Position numbers and translations under genes: made by a program
Notes under the pieces: generated by a model
Told to the model about the DNA's origin: nothing
The model's input: the letters and a program-made list of their open reading frames with translations, nothing else
Databases searched by the model: none
Part shown: positions 60,294-64,000 of the stretch, piece after piece
How positions within the stretch are numbered: the first letter of the stretch is position 1
Layout of the letters: every line of letters starts with the position of its first letter
Assembly (NCBI GenBank): GCA_964568525.1
Contig: CAZMPM010000002.1
Span: 1 to 64,000 of the forward strand
Length of the DNA: 64,000 bases
Direction: 5' to 3'
Origin: CAYZPB01 sp964568525
GTDB lineage: Bacteria > Bacillota > Bacilli > Tepidibacillales > Tepidibacillaceae

Positions 60294-61733
60294 CTACCCC
60301 TCCCTTACTCTACCGTAAAAAGGTCTAGTAACATGCTCACCAACCAACGGTTTCGCTATAGCGAGCTTTTTAAGTTCGCTGCTAAATGTTTCGTATGCTG
60401 CACCCTCCTCTTGCAATGCAATCTCTTCCTTATCTCTGCCAATATCAAACTTATAAAACCAATCATCAGTTTTATAATCATATTTAATTATTTGATGAAT
60501 GGTAATCGATCTGGTTTCAGCATCATAGCGCAATTCATAAACACCTTTTAAGCGTTTTTTTGATCGATCATGCAATTGGATGAATTCATATAAATAATGA
60601 TATCCTTTGGCCAGCTTAATCATTGTTGACTGCAAATCTCCGCCAAATTTCGCAATGATTTCGTTTGCTGCATCATAAACAAAATCTGTTGCATCGGCAG
60701 AGTGATAAGTGCTTTTTACTCTACGTGTACCCTTTGTAGTTATTTTAACCGCTAAGTTTAAAGCTACAGCATCACGTGCTTCAGCAAGTATAAAATAATC
60801 CGCATCAGAGCGCATTAAAGACTTTGTAATCTGATTAAGTCTTTCATCGTCAGCTATTATTTGTATGATGGGTGCTTCTGGCATGATTTTGTGAAGTGGT
60901 ATTTCAGGGTCGGTCTCGATTAAAACACCCTCAAGTCTCTTGTCTTCGTAGCTCTGCCAAGTCTCCAAAAATGTCGTTTTCCCACTCCGAACAGGACCAA
61001 TGAAATTTACATTATAACCAATCTTAATTTTCGCTTTTAGTAGTGGAATTATTTCCTCGGGAATAGTTCCTCGTTTTGCTTGCTCCTCAAAATTTAATTG
61101 CTCAATTATATATTTACGGAATACAATGGTTGGCTCCTTTGCATCTTCAAAAATAGTGATACGTGTGCCGTCAAGCATGTAAACCTCAGCATATTTGTTG
61201 CTTAGATGGATTTCCGGGTTGCGTAACAAAAGAGCTTTTCGTAACTGTTTTAAGCGTTCACCGGATATCTGTTGTTGTTGAAGTTGCATGCTTCCATTTA
61301 TTAAGAAAAAGATTTTTTCTCCAATGATTTTCGATGAACTACTCTCCTTAATATTTTTCCAGGGAGCAATACCTGCCAACCCCCAATTTTCATGAAATAT
61401 TGCTGAAGTGAGATTTTCATGCCAAGTTGGATACCAAGTATTCATCAAATTATTTTTTCTTAAATATGTTTCAATTCTTGAAATAAAATAATTTATCTCC
61501 GATGGATAACCTATAATTGCTTTCTTTTGATATTCCAATAATTGCTCTGCTGTAGATCCATCCTTCCCTTGTTCAGACTCCCAGCCCTCCAAGAAATATT
61601 GACTAATCTTTTTGCATAAAGAGTAGAAACTCACTAAATTTTTATTGGCATTATAGTCCTTCTTTTCTGTGTCTTGTTCTTGATTGGCTGTTTCTAAATA
61701 ACTATTTAAAGAAAAATAATTTGTTGACATCAC
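60294..61733 (-). CDS. Tad-like secretion ATPase (TadA/CpaF-like)
   Basis: 479 residues of the type II/IV secretion ATPase superfamily. The C-terminal half shows Walker A NVNFIGPVRSGKTTFLETW, a Walker B region in DADYFILAEARDAVALNLAVKI with the catalytic Glu, and a histidine box KSTYHSADATDF. The N-terminal half is helical and variable. The P-loop variant GPVRSGKT is unusual but keeps Gly-Lys-Thr. It powers pilus polymerisation at the inner membrane. It overlaps the tadZ-like gene by four bases. Confidence 0.86.
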   Translation of the reverse strand: MMSTNYFSLNSYLETANQEQDTEKKDYNANKNLVSFYSLCKKISQYFLEGWESEQGKDGSTAEQLLEYQKKAIIGYPSEINYFISRIETYLRKNNLMNTWYPTWHENLTSAIFHENWGLAGIAPWKNIKESSSSKIIGEKIFFLINGSMQLQQQQISGERLKQLRKALLLRNPEIHLSNKYAEVYMLDGTRITIFEDAKEPTIVFRKYIIEQLNFEEQAKRGTIPEEIIPLLKAKIKIGYNVNFIGPVRSGKTTFLETWQSYEDKRLEGVLIETDPEIPLHKIMPEAPIIQIIADDERLNQITKSLMRSDADYFILAEARDAVALNLAVKITTKGTRRVKSTYHSADATDFVYDAANEIIAKFGGDLQSTMIKLAKGYHYLYEFIQLHDRSKKRLKGVYELRYDAETRSITIHQIIKYDYKTDDWFYKFDIGRDKEEIALQEEGAAYETFSSELKKLAIAKPLVGEHVTRPFYGRVREG

Positions 61734-62893
61734 ATGCCTCCAAGACTATTAATTTTTTTTCTGATTAGTCCTTGTCTTGTCTCAACTTGGTAAGGTTGTC
61801 TGATTTGCATTGCAATAATCCGACATAAATAATCAATTTGATTGTTGTAACCCTTCAATCCATAATGCAACAAAGTCTTTCGCTCAACTTCTGCTTTCCA
61901 ACCGTAAAAATCAGTATGCGGCACAACTGTCGCAAGTATGGTCCCATAGATGCTGCCTAATTGCTGGCTATTGTACATAAAATCAGAGCTTATATATTTA
62001 TTTGCAACTAACATAAATTGCTTAATATCTATACCTAAATTATGCAGTACTTGAGTTTCTACTCTTTTAAAATTCTTCCGTACCGCCTCTTGTTGAGTGA
62101 CTATTAAGTATTTTATCTTTGCCATTTTTATAGAAGCTATAGCTAATCCCGAATCAATATTCCCTCCAGCATCGATCAGCACTAGATCAAACTTATGTGC
62201 CGCCATCTCAATTAACCCCTTTATGTGCTCAGGATGGAAAAGCTTAGCATCCGGGGAATAACTAACTCCTGGCAAAATATATAATCCTTCAGTCTCTTTG
62301 ATACAGGCGTGCACCAATTCGTCTCCATCCAAAATATTGTTAAATAGCTTTATTTTAATATTGTCAATTCCAGTATCTAGATCGCTTTTTAAATACTCTC
62401 TACTTGGATTATTATTTAGGCAAAGCAACCCTATGCTTAATTCAGTATTTTTCGCAAGTGTTTCAGCCACTGAATGTGTTAGCATTGTTGTGCCAACCTT
62501 ATTATCCGCACCAAAAAATGTGATTACATTAGACAGTTCACTTGTCTCAAAAACCAGTCCGTTTAAAATCTTCTTAATTATTTCATCATCAGACAAATTC
62601 GAAGAGATTAGTTCAATACCGTTCAACTGACAAATTGTCTTCATATTATTAAAAATATTTTTGTCGTAAGCGTAATGATAGATAAAAAATATTTTTCTCT
62701 TTTTGTTTATCTGTTTATGGTTACTCATTATTACAGCTAGTAATTTCTCATAGCTAACAAGTTTTTCAGAGACAATATAAAAGTCTGCGTCTTCAGTACC
62801 ATCTATAAATTCTGCTTCTTCTACAAGAAGATCACTCGTTCTTCTCAACAGATTAGCTAGCTTATTATTTTCCTCTACAATAAGAATTTTCAT
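61730..62893 (-). CDS. TadZ/CpaE-like ParA-family ATPase
   Basis: 387 residues. The N-terminal 130 resemble an atypical receiver domain (MKILIVEENNKLANLLRR). The C-terminal part is a MinD/ParA-type fold with the deviant P-loop FFGADNKVGTTMLTHSV (KVGTT as in many CpaE/TadZ proteins) and the switch FDLVLIDAGGNIDSGLAIAS. Such proteins localise the pilus machine at the pole in other bacteria. It abuts the CpaB-like gene (they share one base at 62893) and overlaps tadA. Confidence 0.82.
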   Translation of the reverse strand: MKILIVEENNKLANLLRRTSDLLVEEAEFIDGTEDADFYIVSEKLVSYEKLLAVIMSNHKQINKKRKIFFIYHYAYDKNIFNNMKTICQLNGIELISSNLSDDEIIKKILNGLVFETSELSNVITFFGADNKVGTTMLTHSVAETLAKNTELSIGLLCLNNNPSREYLKSDLDTGIDNIKIKLFNNILDGDELVHACIKETEGLYILPGVSYSPDAKLFHPEHIKGLIEMAAHKFDLVLIDAGGNIDSGLAIASIKMAKIKYLIVTQQEAVRKNFKRVETQVLHNLGIDIKQFMLVANKYISSDFMYNSQQLGSIYGTILATVVPHTDFYGWKAEVERKTLLHYGLKGYNNQIDYLCRIIAMQIRQPYQVETRQGLIRKKINSLGGM

Positions 62894-63564
62894 TATTCAA
62901 TCCCCTCTGCATATAAAATAATAATTTTATTACCATCTTTAATAACCTCTGTTAACTGATTTAACTCTTCTAAAGTTAAAACTACGGAAACTTCCGCTAT
63001 TATTCCTGAACCATCGATTCTTTCCCTTGAGCCAACACTTACAATTTCGCGATTCATACTGTCTTTTACATAAGCGATCTCGGTTTCAAAAAGTACAACA
63101 CTTGCTCCGTTGCTTGGTTTAAATATATAGAAATATACTTTATCCTGTCGTCTCAATGAATTTGGAATGGAATAAATCCATTCACTTGGGATTCTGGCAA
63201 TATATTGATCAATTGCTAATTCAATTTCGGTCGAAGCAAAGTATTTTTTATGGAGTAGGGCTCCTCTTGGTATATAATGTGTTGTTTCTAGTCCAATAAT
63301 CTCATTAGGATCAATGACCGCCTCGCTAAATATTTTGCTCTTTTCAAAACTTTGATAAGTGAGCATCGATTCATCAATTAAAATGCCTTCAGCAATATCT
63401 TGTTTGAAAACCACTCTTTCTTCATACAAAAAATATTCGCGCCCCGCAGTTTCCCAAAACCAAATTAGGACAAGCACAACCACTATCAACAAGATCCCAA
63501 GCCCCGGGATAAGATAACCGAAAAAAGTTCTTAACTTACTGTTAACACTGTAAAATTTTTGCAA
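62893..63564 (-). CDS. SAF-domain protein (CpaB/RcpC-like)
   Basis: 223 residues. One N-terminal membrane segment (YLIPGLGILLIVVVLVLIWFW) is followed by a SAF-like domain (VVFKQDIAEGILIDESMLTYQSF, then THYIPRGALLHKKYF). In Tad systems the CpaB/RcpC protein links the machine to the cell wall or outer layers. Low sequence conservation is normal for this family. It lies between two ParA-like ATPase genes. Confidence 0.76.
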   Translation of the reverse strand: MQKFYSVNSKLRTFFGYLIPGLGILLIVVVLVLIWFWETAGREYFLYEERVVFKQDIAEGILIDESMLTYQSFEKSKIFSEAVIDPNEIIGLETTHYIPRGALLHKKYFASTEIELAIDQYIARIPSEWIYSIPNSLRRQDKVYFYIFKPSNGASVVLFETEIAYVKDSMNREIVSVGSRERIDGSGIIAEVSVVLTLEELNQLTEVIKDGNKIIILYAEGIE

Positions 63565-63568
63565 ATAA

Positions 63569-64000
63569 TCACCTTCTTAAAAAACTATATTTATTTTTTT
63601 GTTGTGAATTATTTGTTCTGCCTCTTTGCAGAACCACAATATCTGAAGCAATCTCATTTAAAGTAACCTTCAGCATGTTGCTTACATCTGTATATTCATA
63701 GAGAATGTCGCCATTATAAGCTGCTCGATGCACTATCGGTAATGCAATGTTTGGACAAAAATGCACAGGTGCAAAATCAAATAATTTTATTAATTCACGC
63801 TTCGGCAGACTTTCTGTCCAGTTATTTAGTACAAGTTTTACCTTTACTCCACCCTTTGCTAATTCACAAAACTTTGATAAACGACGCAGGTTCTGTGCAA
63901 TATTAATTAAGATTGGATCAATAACCACTATTAGATAATCTACATTTTTGACTGTATTAACTATTGCAGGATGTTCAATATAATTACCGACATCAATTAA
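63569..64000 (-). CDS. Second CpaE/ParA-like ATPase, C-terminal part (cut by window edge)
   Basis: The frame enters from the window end and terminates at 63569. Visible segments: LIDVGNYIEHPAIVNTVKNVDYLIVVIDPILI, then KLVLNNWTESLPKRELIKLF, FCPNIALPIVHRAAYNGDILYEYTD. This is the switch II to C-terminal half of a MinD/ParA-fold ATPase of the CpaE type, the second in this operon. The P-loop lies outside the window. It is the most upstream visible gene of the Tad-like cluster, 4 bases before the CpaB-like gene. Confidence 0.72.
   Translation of the reverse strand, partial: LIDVGNYIEHPAIVNTVKNVDYLIVVIDPILINIAQNLRRLSKFCELAKGGVKVKLVLNNWTESLPKRELIKLFDFAPVHFCPNIALPIVHRAAYNGDILYEYTDVSNMLKVTLNEIASDIVVLQRGRTNNSQQKNKYSFLRR

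Noticed and set aside
1..64000. tRNA, rRNA or CRISPR arrays
   Set aside because: None was seen. The only repeated tracts are in the rplT tail, and no repeat-spacer pattern exists.

Overview
The window is a low-GC chromosomal segment of a Firmicutes (Bacillota) bacterium. The evidence is T-box leaders on valS and thrS, Shine-Dalgarno sites before most genes, the DnaB/DnaI primosome pair, NrdR, HisZ with short HisG, and a gene backbone matching the Bacillus polA region: ytkL-dnaE-malic enzyme / citrate synthase-icd / polA-mutM-coaE-gapB-speD / nrdR-dnaB-dnaI / thrS / infC-rpmI-rplT. I cannot name the species. Ten Ns inside gapB show that this is a draft assembly. Most genes lie on the minus strand.

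Layout. 1-6.7 kb: valS 5' end with T-box, a cupin/HD-GYP protein, a small secreted protein, glpK and a radical SAM protein, then the infC-rpmI-rplT operon with promoter, leader, an AUU start on infC and an unusual Ala/Lys/Pro tail on L20. 7.4-13.5 kb: three plus-strand accessory genes, each broken once (a ricin-lectin/M23 peptidase, a lipoprotein and an MFS transporter), surrounding minus-strand thrS with its T-box. 13.5-27.5 kb: one long minus-strand run, dnaB - 5'-nucleotidase - NUDIX - dnaI - glnS - hisZ-hisG-hisD-hisC-hisB-hisAF-hisIE - ung - mqnC. HisA and HisF are one continuous protein here, and hisH is absent from the cluster.

27.6-38.8 kb: an orphan peptide-binding lipoprotein, nrdR, a Na/Pi cotransporter behind three 11-bp-spaced Pho-box-like hexamers, speD with a structured leader, gapB, coaE, mutM, polA, an SPFH protein and a small membrane protein. 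38.9-44.6 kb: the oligopeptide ABC operon oppA-B-C-D-F. Its OppA is circularly permuted: the normally C-terminal ~175 residues sit directly after the signal peptide.

44.7-57.3 kb: a central-carbon operon (gltA-icd-fumA-fumB), two paralogous Crp/Fnr regulators on either side of an unrecognised membrane protein, a thioesterase, malic enzyme, dnaE, a UPF0173 hydrolase and a YlbF-family protein. 57.4-64 kb: a Tad-like pilus operon (CpaE-like, CpaB-like, TadZ, TadA, TadB, TadC, a 54-residue pilin candidate and two pseudopilin-like proteins), cut by the window end.

The most notable points are the permuted OppA, the HisA-HisF fusion without hisH, the L20 tail, the speD leader, the predicted Pho and Crp-type operators, and the cluster of broken accessory genes. 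No tRNA, rRNA, CRISPR array or transposase was seen.
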